A DNA stretch of 64,000 bases from Lycorma delicatula. Taxonomy: Eukaryota > Arthropoda > Insecta > Hemiptera > Fulgoridae. Location: assembly GCF_047948215.1 (NCBI RefSeq), contig NC_134455.1, positions 153,866,575-153,930,574 on the forward strand, given 5' to 3'. Positions 22,477 to 33,383 of this stretch are shown here, piece by piece (within the stretch, counting starts at the first letter, position 1; every line of letters starts with the position of its first letter). The notes under the pieces were generated by a model that made no database searches, was not told where the DNA came from, and was given only the letters and a program-made list of their open reading frames with translations. The position numbers and the translations under genes are program-made.

Positions 22477-25400
22477 GCCCTGCATTTTCTTCTGGTTAAT
22501 AGATAATCGTAGCTCATCTCAAGCTAAGCTGAATCAGGTTAGCTTCCATCTTGTAACTAATGTGAATTCGCGAGCCAATCTAGATCAGTTAAAATTTGTT
22601 GCATTCTCCAATTAAGATATGAATGTTAATTAGCTGTGCTTGCAAAAAAACATGCATATCATCATTTTTATTTGCAAGTACATACACAAATATGCGTGCA
22701 ATATTTGTAATTACAATATCTGCAACATACTTGCAATATGCAATGTGTAATGTCGCGTATTACATTACTACTAGATAATAATATGATAGATTAGATGAAC
22801 ATAACAGTGTTTGTACCATGTCAATCTGTCAATTTTTAAATTATTTATTACTTTATTAGGTCTAAATAGTAATCGTGCAATAAAGGATTAAAAATTGGAC
22901 TGTTGTCTTTGGAACAACATTGCTACATCGTTCTCCTTATCAGATTAAGAAAGTATGTAATATTTTTATAAATAGATGCAGTTATAAAGTTTTAATTTTT
23001 TAAATGGAATTAACAATGAGGAAATGATGACAACTGACATACAAGATGGGCTGTCGACCGTTTCGGAGCAGGAAGGCTGTAAGAAAATAACTTGAGCTAG
23101 TTTATATTTATCATAAGTAAAACATTCATCAGGAAGGAGTAGGCTGCTGTTCAACAGGTTTTGCTTTAGTACTTGTCAGAAAGGATCAAAGAAGATTATG
23201 GAAAATCTTAATGAAAGTTACATAAAAAAAGAATTAATTAATAAAAAAAGGGAGAAATAATTATGTTTTAAATTAATAATTATAATATAATAATTATACG
23301 AAATATTACTGATGAAAATGAGTTTAGATAATAAATAAAAATAAATCAATACTGATAAGTAAACGTATGTATGTACTTCTGTACGCAAGTAAGAAGTTAT
23401 ACTTCTTTACAAAAAGAATTTTTTTTACGCATTCAAACAAATTTGAACCGAGTCAAACGATAGATAGACGACATTAAATAACATAAATAAAAGTTTGAAT
23501 AAACAACACTTAAATTAAATAATATTTATTTTATACAGTTTAAAAACTATGGAAGTATTCGTTGTCATATAAAAAAAGTTCATCAAAACAATATATTTTG
23601 ATTAGTTTAGTTCCATTAATTGTTCGGATGAGAATTGAATGGACACGAGGGTTATCAGCGGCTTATGACATGAAAAGTATGATACAAACAGTTTTATTTT
23701 ATAATAGTGTATTTTATCAGAAATTTGTTTTTGGTAAATTTGAAATTATTTATGCAAAATCAAGAATTTATCTGATGTGTGCTATTTTCTGTCATTAAAA
23801 AATATAATTTTACTCATAAAAAGTAATATAAATATAACCTCAAAGTTGATACACAATTTTCACAAAAAAAAAATACTCGTGTGTGTGTGTGTATATATAT
23901 ATGCTGCAATATAAATAGTTTTATAAGTTTTATAAATATGACCAACAATATTCACAGTTTAAAATATCCGTCTTTAGAAATCCCTGTTTATAAACACAAA
24001 TATAAATATATATTTATTACGACTCAATCTGTTATGTTTACAATACGTGCTAATCATTTAATTCCACTGAACGACTGACTGAATTAGACACTACACGCAT
24101 GTGCTTGCAAACTATCCATCCACTTGGGCCTGCTTAATTTAAGTTAAAACCCCTATTATTTAATACCTATTAACATGTCATCAACAAAAAATTGAATTTA
24201 CCTTTTTAAACACTGATATTTTTATTATTTAATGACCAAATAATTAACTGAATAACTTTTTAAACGGTTGTATAAGTCATCTATTGAAAGTGGCATCGGA
24301 AGCATGCTACACATTGTATAGTGCTAAAATAGTTCCGATGTCTTGTTAAATAAAAATGAGATCCATTTCTTTAAAATAAAAATAATAAACTCATTACCTA
24401 ATGAATTAACACTTTTTTGAAAAGTGAAATTATCAATTTTTTATTTTACTGAAAATCACTAGCCAGAGAAATCAGCAACAATGACCCAGATTAAAGAAAC
24501 GATTTTAATTTTAATTTTTTTTCTAAAAAAAAATTAAAAGCAAATTGTAATAAAGTAGTAGCGATTTATGAAAAATGTTACGCAATCAAATTTCGGGCTG
24601 TTAAACAGCTTTAGAGAAAACCGTAAAAAGTTGTATCATCACCTGTGATTTTAATTTTGATTAAGGCGTGTGAAAAATAAAACTTTAATAATTAAATACT
24701 CAAATTCATTAAAATTTTCTCTTTTATAAAACCTCAATTCCAAAATAAATTGTTTCACGTAAACATCTGAATAAAGAAGTACGGCTTAGCTAAATTTACC
24801 ACTACCCAACACCTGTTAATAACAGTGTTGTTTATCTCTTACAAACAGTGACAGATCATTTACTATAGGCTAGTGAAAATTAACTAGAGAATATTAAACA
24901 GGCATTTAATCTATATTAATTAGTTGCAATGTAACTGAGCTTTAGTGTCAAACACAGAATACGGCCATTAGAGTTGTTTAAATATATATAAAACCATTAA
25001 TAATTTTGTCACGGCTCTAAACATATTTTAATGTAGACTACTGCATAATACAGTCTAGAATTATGTACAGAAATGTTTAATTAACCTTTTTTTTCATTTA
25101 TAATCGAAGCAATGTATACAACTAATTTTATTTAATGTATATCACTGTAAATAAATATTACTTATATGAAGATGTAAATAAATATTATTTACGTATATTA
25201 CTAGGTAAATAAATATTACTTATTTGTAAATGAGGGATATAATAAAAGTCCATTTTTTTTTGTTGTACTATACAATTAAAAAGAGAAAAAAAAATTAAAT
25301 ACAATTCCCATAAATTAAAATTAAACAATACCTTCATTAAAAAACGATAAATAATAATAGTTTTAATGTACGCCATCGTCTTTGTTGGTGACGAGAATAT

Positions 25401-25684
25401 GTTTAAATATAAAAAAAAAATTATATATGTGCAATTCATTACCAACATATCACAGCTACTGAAATAAAAGAAAATCTTAACAATAAAATTAGTTAATTAA
25501 AAGGAAAAAAAGAGATCTCTTCACACTGCAATTATATATAAAAACTATATACTCATGCAATTAGTAATTTTTAACTACCTTGAGAGTTTACTTTGAGAAA
25601 CTAATGATTTCTAACTCCTAATATTGAATAATATAAAACATAGATTTTAAAAGTTGAACGGTAATTTTACAAAAATTTGATCGA
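22477..25684. other. AT-rich DNA without recognised genes
   Basis: Short open frames (22966-23154 -, 23562-23798 +, 23881-24078 +, 25185-25448 -) show no family resemblance. A GT/TA microsatellite lies at about 23880-23902. Confidence 0.45.
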
Positions 25685-26640
25685 TTATAAATTTACTATT
25701 TTTTTTAATTTTTCGGTCGCAAATGAAGATATCAACTCGATTTTTTTGTATGCGTAATTTTCATGTAAATATCTAAATTTTTCGATTTTTCGAAATTCGG
25801 CCAGTGAAAGCTTGATCCCACGGGCTTGCCATTCTCGAATGAGCTGTCTATTCATCTCGTCTCTGCCAGCTCCCTGGATGATTCCAATCCTCTTCCTGGC
25901 TAACCGCTGAAATGGGGGAATACCCGCAATGAGAAGTGTTGCTTCCGTCAAGACGGAAGAGTGTGCGGAAATGATACGGAGGTCGATCCGCCTCTGCACA
26001 CCCTCCAGTATCCGACGATTCCGCTCACATCCTAAAGCGTTTGACCAGACTGCTACTCCGTATAGATACATTGACTTAATGACGTGGCTGTACACTTTTC
26101 GTTTTGAAGCCCGCGGTCCAGCCATATTACTCAGGAGTTAACTAAGAGCCTTGACCATTGTCTGTGATTTCTCCGTTGCTCCTTTGACGTGCACGGCATA
26201 TGTACGTCGATACACAATGAGATTTTTCACGAGTTAGTCAAGCAAATCGGCCGGTAACTGTTGGCGAGTTGATAACCTGGCTTCCGCAGTAAATTCAAGC
26301 GAGATTCCTTCCATCCCCTCGGGATATGGTCCGAAAATAGCATGCCATTTATGATGTTTAGGAGTTCCACTGGCGCTTTTTCCACTAAAATGCGTACAAC
26401 TTTCGTGGGAAGCCAATCTGGTCCCGGGCTCTTCTGTGGCTTTAGGTTTTTTACCGGCCACTAGCAATTCCTACATGCTAAATAGAGATGAGGTGTCAAT
26501 TACAATCTCTTCCCTCGGAGGGTCGTCATCACTCGAGAATAATTTCCGCACAGACTCCATAACTTATTCTGTAAGGACAGGAGCGCTCCTCGCAAGTTTG
26601 CCTGTCACGATCCGCAAGTATCTTACCTGTTGTTATCTTT
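25685..26640 (-). pseudogene. R1-clade ORF2 relic: linker, RT start and RT C-terminus (copy Y, 3' part)
   Basis: Reading 26640 downward gives a linker piece, 'YLRIVTGKLARSAPVLTE' then 'LFSSDDDPPREE'. The RT N-terminal region follows (about 26470-26280, frameshifted), with 'GPDWLPT' and 'NSYRPICLTNS'. After an internal deletion, an uninterrupted 146-codon frame (26125-25685) encodes the RT C-terminus: 'VYSHVIKSMYLYGVAVW', 'NRRILEGVQRRIDLRI', 'TEATLLIAGIPPF'. These are hallmarks of R1-clade ORF2 downstream of the catalytic core. The YADD core itself is deleted. The 28.15-29.19 kb fragment supplies the 5' portion of what looks like the same copy, split by a plus-strand insertion. GC content is clearly above the flanks. 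Confidence 0.78.
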
Positions 26641-27350
26641 GATGAGAATTTTCGGTTCAAGGAACATCTAAAATATATATCAAAAAAGGTCGCTGATGAT
26701 TTTTATGGAATCCGTAGAGTCATTCGATTGGGGGTTAAATTACCGTATCATGCGTATCCTTTACAAAGGTGTCAGTGAGGCTATTATGCTGTATGCTGCA
26801 CCTATCTGGGCTCACCGCTTGGCTTTTATGTGTTACGCGGACATTTTGCTGCGGGCCCAATGATTACTTTTGCTGGCTGTTATACGCAGTTATAGAACAG
26901 TCTCGCGGGAGACAGTCTGTGTTACAGCCGGAGTCAAACCAATAGATATCTTGCCTAACGAGCATAAGGAACGCTACACTTCCAAGGTAAAAAACCTATT
27001 GGCGTCAGAAATAAAACAGGAGATTGAAGACCGAAGCCTTGCGTCTTGGCAAGAGAGGTGGAACGAATCCGTTACAGGCCGCTACAGGCATGGTATATAT
27101 CCTATAGTGTCTGATTTAAATGCGATTAGATGGGTTTCCCCCAAACGGTATAACACACATTTCTCTCCGAGCATGGTGCCTTTCGGGCGAGTTTGGCTAG
27201 GTTTCATTTGTTGAATTTGTGTCAATGCCCGGATAGTGGGACTGATGATAAAGTGGATCACATCCTCTCTGTCTCTCTCCGATATGAGGTCGAACGTTCA
27301 CGAACTGTTAGGGAACTTGAGAGAATATATTCCTTTCTGGATCCCGCATT
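26640..27350 (+). pseudogene. R1-clade ORF2 C-terminus relic (nested copy)
   Basis: Starts in the RT thumb region, 'DENFRFKEHLKYISKK', and continues with 'YGIRRVIRLGVKLPY'. A frameshifted 'SEAIMLYAAPIWAHRL'-like stretch (about 26.77-26.82 kb) follows. Then comes the 114-codon open frame 26870-27214, with 'LAVIRSYRTVSRETVCVTAG' and 'WQERWNESVTGRYRH', the conserved post-RT region of R1-clade ORF2. A degraded zinc-knuckle segment follows ('CQCPDSGTDDKVDHIL', 27214-27265, lacking the last Cys) and then 'RELERIYSFLDPALTG'. Stops and shifts rule out function. Confidence 0.78.
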
Positions 27351-27896
27351 AACTGGATGATCCGCAAGGAATGGTCTATAGTGGCTGGTTTTCTTCCCGC
27401 CCTTGCGGTGTGTAGGTCTGCAGAGAGAATTTAATCGAGGTATTTGTTCATGGTAGGATCCCGGGTGGCTAGGGTTCCAACCTAGGCATTGAATTAGTTG
27501 GAGATAGGCGCAATGGCATCGTGCCACGGTTATATTGGTATCATTTGTGATTAGATTTGGGGCTCCCACTGGCGGGGGTGGCTGCGCTGCCGAGGTATGG
27601 TAGCCTCTGCGACCGGTGGTGTGGCTTCCTCCCGCCGGTGGCGGTCCCTAATTATGATTTGGTAATGCCACGCGAAACTCCATGATGGAATCGGGTGGGA
27701 GTGCGGGGTTTGACCCCAGTTCCTGCGAGGACCGGAATGAGGTTACGTACCCCTTGTTAGGTGACCTAATTTGGTCGACTTATTGGGAGTAAGCCTGACT
27801 TTCTATGTTGCGTAAAACATAATTTTGATTGGTATGCGTGCAACATTGATTTGACTTACAACTCGTTCGTTTTCTGAGGCATTCACACGGCATTCC

Positions 27897-27929
27897 AAAT
27901 TTGACAACACGGACGGTGTTGTCAAATTT
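27897..27929 (+). repeat. 14-bp-arm hairpin in R1-like 3' region
   Basis: Arms 27897-27910 and 27916-27929 are exact inverses (aaatttgacaacac) around a 5-nt spacer. It could be an RNA structure of the element's 3' UTR used in recognition by its reverse transcriptase. Confidence 0.9.
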
Positions 27930-28080
27930 AGACTAGGCGCGGCGTCCACGCATCCGCGGTCTCGGTTAGTTAGGTTGAAGGAATCATGTTAAGTTGGATG
28001 TGAAGGTGTCCGTTTGCGGACTACGTGAAGGCAAAATTTGATTTGTGTTTTACTGATGTAAATGTCTGCTGAGGCATTTA

Positions 28081-28107
28081 CCTCGGTCGGTGTCATCCCG
28101 ACCGAGG
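28081..28107 (+). repeat. 10-bp-arm GC-rich hairpin in R1-like 3' region
   Basis: cctcggtcgg (28081-28090) pairs with ccgaccgagg (28098-28107) over a 7-nt loop, close to the presumed 3' end of the nested copy. Confidence 0.9.
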
Positions 28108-28145
28108 CCTGGCTGATGACTGTGATTTGTAATCAGTTAGAGGGT

Positions 28146-28868
28146 CTAAAGACGATCTCCGGTAACATCAAAGGTGTGGCGACCGGTAACATCAAAAGGT
28201 GGGTGTCTTCCCCTACAGGGTTGGGATGGTCGATCATAAAGTTCTCTCCAGCATTTGTTCCTGGCCTTCTTGATTGCTGCCTTGTACGCTACCTTTAACG
28301 CCATGAAATTGCGTGGAGCTAGGAGTTGAGCGTCCTGTGAAATCCTCTTCACAGTCCGCTGGACGGATCGTCTAGCTGTCCATGCTTCTCGTCTGAGACG
28401 GGCATTCTTACCAGTAGGCAAGACAGGAGGGGTTGCAGTGAATAATCACCTACCGTAGTGCATGCCCCCTGAATAACCGCTACCAGTTCCACAGGTGGCA
28501 GGGTATTAGTAAGTCGAACTTGGATAATTTCCCGAAACCGAATGTAGCCCCGCCTGGAGATGATCTTCCTGTCTGTCCTTAACAATGCTGTGGAGACCTG
28601 AGTCGTGAATTCGATGAATAGATGATTAGACATCGATTCTTCGTCCAAGACTTCCCAGTTTGCAAAGTCACGTACCCTGTCACCCGTCACAAACGTCCAG
28701 CCTACTGCGGAAGATGAAGACCCTCCCTCTCATAAACATAGGAACTTGTTTATTTAGGCATATCGGTCCCTTAGCCGCTGTCCTCTTCCTGAGATGTTGG
28801 CCACTGAGGGCAGTGACGGACCCATCAAAATCAGTTGTTTTCGCCTTAAAATCTCCAGCACGTACTAG
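28146..28868 (-). pseudogene. R1-clade apurinic-like endonuclease C-terminus and linker, active site mutated
   Basis: 'GDFKAKTTDFDGS' at 28856 downward corresponds to the GDFNAK active-site motif with Asn changed to Lys (28839-28856). 'GGSSSSAVGWTFVTGD' follows, and then 'MSNHLFIEF', the SDH motif with Asp changed to Asn. Two of the catalytic residues are therefore lost. The frame then continues as linker: 113 codons at 28690-28349, then after a shift 91 codons at 28421-28146 with 'YKAAIKKARNKCWREL', the typical helix before RT. A 20-bp direct duplication near 28155-28200 (ccggtaacatcaaa twice) marks the end. Confidence 0.78.
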
Positions 28869-28894
28869 AGTTTCGGCTTGATGGCAGTGAAGCT

Positions 28895-29185
28895 CTATGA
28901 ATTAACTATAAAATAACGACAAAAATTCTTTAATACTAATATTCGGGGAACAGTAAAAGGAAAAACTGTTAGAACCCCGATGTTCGTCCACACTGATTGC
29001 TTAACTGTTTTTATTAAATCGGCGTACGACTGCCCAGAGACCCGCACAACCACCGTGCCACTCTCCACTTCCGCTGTGGTAAAACAATGTGTTACTGCGT
29101 CCCGTTTCCCAGTGGCAGCTCGATGGTCTACCACCTTGACCCCGGTACCTGTCCTACCAAATAAATACAGGACTAGCCTTTCCAC
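28895..29185 (-). pseudogene. R1-clade ORF1 (Gag-like) fragment
   Basis: A 96-codon open frame containing 'VVVRVSGQSYADLIKTVKQS' followed by 'IGVLTV'. This matches the conserved stretch in R1/TRAS/SART-type ORF1 proteins (VRV-G-SYADxLR-VR...GV) that precedes the CCHC knuckles. The knuckles are absent. The last about 25 codons are A/T-rich and probably not part of the element protein. Confidence 0.65.
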
Positions 29186-29209
29186 ACATCATCCAACCTT
29201 GTCGTACGG

Positions 29210-30480
29210 TAAGAAAAATGCAGATGATGTAGATGTCTCTTTTAATCTTAATGTTGAACCTCAAACCGGAGCAGCATATCGAATGATGGATGTAACGGTA
29301 GACTTGATGATCCTCCTTTTCGACGCTCCATCTGGCACGTGAGGAATCGTTTTAGGACAGCAAGTGTGTTCTCTGCTCGCTCGTAGACCGCGATGATTTG
29401 GTCGCTGAATCTACACGACCGGTCAATATTCACTTCGAGTTATCGGACAGTGGCTTTGGACGGGATCAGATGTTCTCCGATGTGTACATCCATCCGGCCC
29501 ACCTTTCTCCGACCGGCTAGAATGATATATTCACTCTTTTGTGATTATATACGTAGTCCGTTATCCCTCAAGCATCTCTCTGTACTAATAAGGGCATCGT
29601 TGCCCCGGTCCTTGAGGTCCTGCTCGGTCTTACTACCAACGAGGATAACCATGTCATCAGCATAAGCAATCACCTCCGACTGTTTCGGAAGATGAAGATT
29701 GAGAACTCCATCAAAAACTATGTTCCAGAGAAGCGGGCCAAGCACAGAGCTCTGTGGGACCCTCCTGACATCCAAAAGCGTAGGTCCATTAGCTGTGCCT
29801 CATCAGAGACCCATTTCTCTCGAAAATAATACCAAGTCTGCTGTAATAAATAGGAACTGATTCCTTTCCGTCGCAGAGCGTCAAGAATGGCATTCCATGG
29901 GACTGAGCGAAAATTAATGGTCGACCGCCCCTTCTAAAAACCGAACTGATTCCTATGTAGTCCGGGGCCTGCATTAGTTTCATCAACAAGCCGCAAGGCC
30001 AGCATTCGCTTATAAGTCTTACCCATGTTGTTCATTAGGCATAGTGGCCGGTAGGTGTTAATTCGGCCACCAACGCTCGGCTTCGGAAGGAAGACCAGTC
30101 TGGCCTCTTTCTAACAAACCGGAAAAATTCCTGCTTTTTGCTCTCGATTGGCATCGTCAACCATGTCCCACGAAGCCTTTAGTAGGAGACCCTTAAGTAC
30201 TGCAGCTGGCATTCCATCAGAACCAGAACTGTGGGTATTTTGCAGTCAGCTCATGGCTACAGTCAACTCAGGCAACGTATACCGTTGTTGCCCGACGTCG
30301 GTGGAGGCCTACCAACTCCCGTTCGACACATGGGAACAGCCTTTCCAGCTCAATTCTAGTATGTTCTTTCGTCAAAATTGGTAAACGTCTCCCAAAACGT
30401 TTCATGACCAGTCGATATGCCTGCCTCCTAAGACCTTCGTCTAATTCTGAACAAAGTTCTAGTCATTTCCTACTCTTCGC
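29210..30480 (-). pseudogene. R1-clade ORF2 relic: linker and reverse transcriptase with intact YADD (copy X)
   Basis: The minus strand from about 30.48 kb gives linker 'RRQAYRLVMKRFGRRLP', then RT motifs 'SSGSDGMPAAVLKGLL' (about 30.2 kb), 'LVFLPKPSVGG' and 'YRPLCLMNNMGKTYKRML'. 'RRKGIS' and 'VPQSSVLGPLLWNIVFDGVL' follow. The catalytic 'VIAYADDMVILVGS' has all four YADD codons intact at 29653-29664. After it come 'VNIDRSCRFSDQIIAVYERA' and a shifted 'RRIIKSTVTSIIRYAAPV' (about 29.3 kb). Several frameshifts and a stop within 'VC*KEARLVFLPK' make it nonfunctional. It breaks off at about 29.21-29.25 kb, where an ORF1 fragment of another copy follows directly. Confidence 0.85.
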
Positions 30481-30584
30481 GTTCTTGATGGTGTTCCGAA
30501 GGGCTCTTTCACAATACAAATAACTTTGAGATACGAAAACATCTCCACCACGTTACCTAAGTCGTTGCATAGTCCTCCGATGTC

Positions 30585-31240
30585 GCTGGAATTCAGAGCC
30601 TGCACAGACGATCACTGCTGGCAATCATTGCAGCATATAAGACCACATCATATGATGCTGCCTGCGTATTATACGGTGTCCCAACCATTGATCCATTGAT
30701 TAAGGAGAGGATGGATAGGTATGTTGGAATATCAGCTGACTTGGTTCGGGATGTGATCTATTAATGTCTGGCAAGATAGGTGGCTGGCTGGGGAAACGGT
30801 AGCCTTAATGAGGATCTTGATAGGACCTGCGACTATGGTGTTTAAGAAAGTTTGGTGACCTCGAGTAATACACTACACAAATGTTCACAGGTCATGAGAA
30901 CTTTGGAAGCTATCTACACCGTACTGGGAGGCGTGACACCCTCAACATTATGTTCTGTACAAAGCACGACACTGTCGAACACACCTTGTTTCAGTTTCCT
31001 GAATGGAAGGAACATAAGGTTCGAGCAGGGATACCCGGCATGATACGTGCATTGTTACTGATCACATAATTCTGCAGCTCGTTGGTATGTCTTCAGCCTC
31101 TTTTCCCAGGCAGTGCTTTGAGCTAAGGATGATGAGGAGCGCCTAATTCTTAGGGGCTAGAAGCCCCTAATTCTAGCGGGTGGCGTTGTACAGCCTCAGC
31201 TGTGAGGACTGGTATGCCTTGGGGTGCCAGCTCCGATGAT
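30585..31240 (+). pseudogene. R1-clade ORF2 C-terminus relic with zinc-knuckle region (plus strand)
   Basis: Frame-shifted translation reads 'RRSLLAIIAAYKTTSYDAAC' and 'YGVPTIDPLIKERMDRYVG'. A later 62-codon open frame (30881-31069) has 'GSYLHRTGRRDTLNIMFC' followed by 'HDTVEHTLFQFPEW'. The family motif is CxxC...H...C with ...EHTLFxCPxW; here the first Cys is Ser/Met-like and the last is Phe, so the knuckle is broken. 'AKDDEERLI' near 31.12-31.15 kb resembles the ORF2 tail. It lies opposite to the flanking fragments and may be another nested 5'-truncated insertion. Confidence 0.72.
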
Positions 31241-31302
31241 CAATCGGGGACACTGCACATGACGTGTACCGCTATGACAGTTCCCTGTTGTAATGAAGAT
31301 CT
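31241..31302. other. R1-like 3' region and start of G-rich stretch
   Basis: Continues the plus-strand fragment's 3' region; a run of 13 G begins just after, at 31323. Confidence 0.4.
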
Positions 31303-32034
31303 TCAGAACCTGTCATCCAATAGGGGGGGGGGGGGAGTTGAGGACAGAGTCCAGGTGGGGATCTTCTTGGGGATCCCTCGTTTGAAGCATAAGGCATAGA
31401 CAAGACCGAGACCTGGCCTTCTGCGATAGAATAAAGGTTGCAGCATTACTGGATGCAGAGTCTCCTCTCTGAGGGTTAGAGGCTGACACAATAAAAAAGA
31501 TCCAACCGGCGGGCCGACCTGCCTTGCCGGATGTGCAGCTGTCGGGCGGGAAGGTCCGTTAGAGTTAAAGGACACTTCTCTGGGTTGAGTTAGACTTAGC
31601 TGTGGGTCTGGCTCAAAGGCGGGGAAAGGTGTAGATGTCTCTTGCTCAATACCTCTTGAGGGCGGTTTAGTATTATCTCGCCCGAGAAACCTGGAACTAT
31701 CTTCTATGTCGTCTCCAGTAGCGACTCCGGAATATATCCCCTGACCCACACCGAATTTAACTGCAGCCAGATCAACGAATCGGCACACATATGCCTTGTT
31801 TGTCAAATATCCTACCAGTTCGAGAGTGTCTTTCATCTTCCGTTTTGTAATTGGGCATACCTTCACTAACCCATCAAAACCCTCCACTCCAGTAAATAGC
31901 TCCAGGAGAGCAGGCAAGATTGCAGGGCCCTTTAATGCTCGATTAGATGCCCCGGCTAATTGAGCTCCGGAAGTCAAATAAGACTTTCCGATTTTTTGAA
32001 GCTGTAGCTTAAAACCTTGCAAAGCCTGTTGCAA
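31303..32034 (-). CDS. 243-codon open frame, possible 5' part of an R1-like ORF1
   Basis: This is the longest open frame of the window, GC-richer than its upstream flank and on the strand of copies X and Y. The first about 95 residues look like a folded alpha-helical domain ('LQGFKLQLQKIGKSYLTSG', 'PAILPALLELFTGVEGFDGL', 'DLAAVKFGVGQGIYSG'). The rest is Pro/Ser/Thr-rich and ends in 'STPPPPLLDDRF'. No CCHC knuckle or catalytic motif is visible. Its place just beyond the R1 fragments suggests an ORF1 N-terminal region, which is poorly conserved in this clade, but I do not recognise it directly. The C-terminal third runs through the poly-G (31323-31335) and may be read-through. Start choice is uncertain because the frame is open upstream only as far as 32034. 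Confidence 0.4.
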   Translation of the reverse strand: MQQALQGFKLQLQKIGKSYLTSGAQLAGASNRALKGPAILPALLELFTGVEGFDGLVKVCPITKRKMKDTLELVGYLTNKAYVCRFVDLAAVKFGVGQGIYSGVATGDDIEDSSRFLGRDNTKPPSRGIEQETSTPFPAFEPDPQLSLTQPREVSFNSNGPSRPTAAHPARQVGPPVGSFLLCQPLTLREETLHPVMLQPLFYRRRPGLGLVYALCFKRGIPKKIPTWTLSSTPPPPLLDDRF

Positions 32035-32976
32035 ATTTTTTAAGTTGGAAGATATTAATGACGATTAATACCTTTCGACGTCTCAGAGAAAATCTATAAT
32101 TTCACCCCAGTACTGTAACTGGACACCTCTAACTTAGTATACAGTAATGACAAGATGAATATGGACGATAAGCATTTTCTAAATGTATGCTGTTATACAA
32201 CAGGCACCATGAAATTTTCAGCTAAAAACTTATGTAAGTTTCGTGGTTTGCAACAGAAAAAAAATTAATACCGGAGTAATAAGGTTATAAATCGGGAAAT
32301 CAGTGACTGCAAACAGTATAGGAGTGAAAATGAAGGTCAGGAAGTATGGAGTCAATATTATTATAAACGCCTCTTCTTAAAGGATTAGCTTTAAAGATAC
32401 TGGAAGGATTACGCCTACAATTTTTCACTCATATGCACGATTTGTTATCGTTGAACGATAACAATAAGTTAATTTAAAATAAAGTTTCGTGTATTGTAGT
32501 AGTGAAAACAACTATTTTAAAATACGATATAAAAGAAGTAATAGTTGTGATCGCTAAATCGCACAGATCTCACTAGCATGGAGGTCTTCACTCCACTAAT
32601 TACTGTGGATCAATTGGTAAGGCGTACAATGTTTATAGCTGGCGCCTGTGCAATGCAAAAGCGACCGCTACTATGTCCACTGCGGTAAAACTGACGTTAT
32701 GCCAACGTAACAAACTTGAAACAATAAGGTTTCTCGATTTATCATTCTTTTTCAACAATTTTTTTTTATGACTGAAAAGTGAATATTATAAATGTTTTAT
32801 TCGACTCTAACAAGCCTACATATTTTAACCCTCAGTCTGTATCACTGTCCTACGGTTGTTCTTTGTAAATGTTAACAATTTATATACTTATTTTATAAAT
32901 TGCAGTTAAAAAGAGAGAACTTAACAAAAGAATAAAAAATTACGCAAAAAAAACAATCTGATGTGGACACGACATG
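32035..32976. other. AT-rich DNA; possible 5' flank of copy X
   Basis: No protein similarity. 'gtggatcaattggtaaggcg' near 32606-32625 resembles a tRNA A-box region, but no B box follows at the right distance. Confidence 0.4.
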
Positions 32977-33383
32977 ACTTCCTTGTATGCCTATTAAATT
33001 ACATATACACATTTTTTGCTGTACTTCATTTAAACGTATTTCATTGAAAGTCAGATACGATCCTCCAATTCTTTAATAAAGTGGATAGTTACACAATTGC
33101 TGAAATATTAGTTTTTATTAATAACAAATATTTATACAATTATTAATTCAACAATCTTACATGAAATATTAGGATAGAGTAGAAGTCCCTTAATTACTCG
33201 TATTACAAGATCAGTATTATTCGTATCTTCGTGAGTCGTTGATTAACAAAAGTTTCAGATTTTTCGTGTGTCGTACAAATAAACGTTATTAATAATTAAA
33301 CTATTCAGTGAAATGAAAAAGAAACGTCCATACAGGAAAAAGAAAGATAACATGATGAAATATATCTAAAAAAGCGACAAGAA

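Larger units (their letters stand above)
26640..28140 (+). mobile_element. R1-clade non-LTR fragment, 5'-truncated, nested in an opposite-strand copy
   Basis: The ORF2 C-terminus (to about 27.35 kb) is followed by a GC-rich 3' untranslated-like region to about 28.14 kb containing two RNA-type hairpins. It interrupts the linker of the minus-strand copy: linker motif to its right (about 28.2 kb), linker continuation and RT to its left (26.64 kb). 5' truncation is typical of target-primed reverse transcription. I could not identify a poly(A) tail or a clear target duplication. Confidence 0.65.
28146..29185 (-). mobile_element. R1-clade non-LTR fragment: ORF1 piece, endonuclease end and linker (copy Y, 5' part)
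   Basis: Minus-strand order is ORF1 fragment (29185-28895), endonuclease C-terminus (about 28866-28600) and the linker before RT (to 28146). The ORF1 zinc knuckles and the endonuclease N-terminus are missing at the 28.89-kb join. The continuation of this copy is at 25685-26640, beyond the nested insertion. Confidence 0.72.

Noticed and set aside
27258..27569. 103-codon minus frame
   Set aside because: Antisense of the R1-like ORF2 tail and 3' region; the plus strand holds the degraded knuckle and tail motifs.
28980..29342. 120-codon plus frame
   Set aside because: Antisense of the R1-clade ORF1 fragment and the RT end; the minus strand carries the family motifs.
32606..32625. tRNA or SINE A-box region
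   Set aside because: No B box at a suitable distance downstream.
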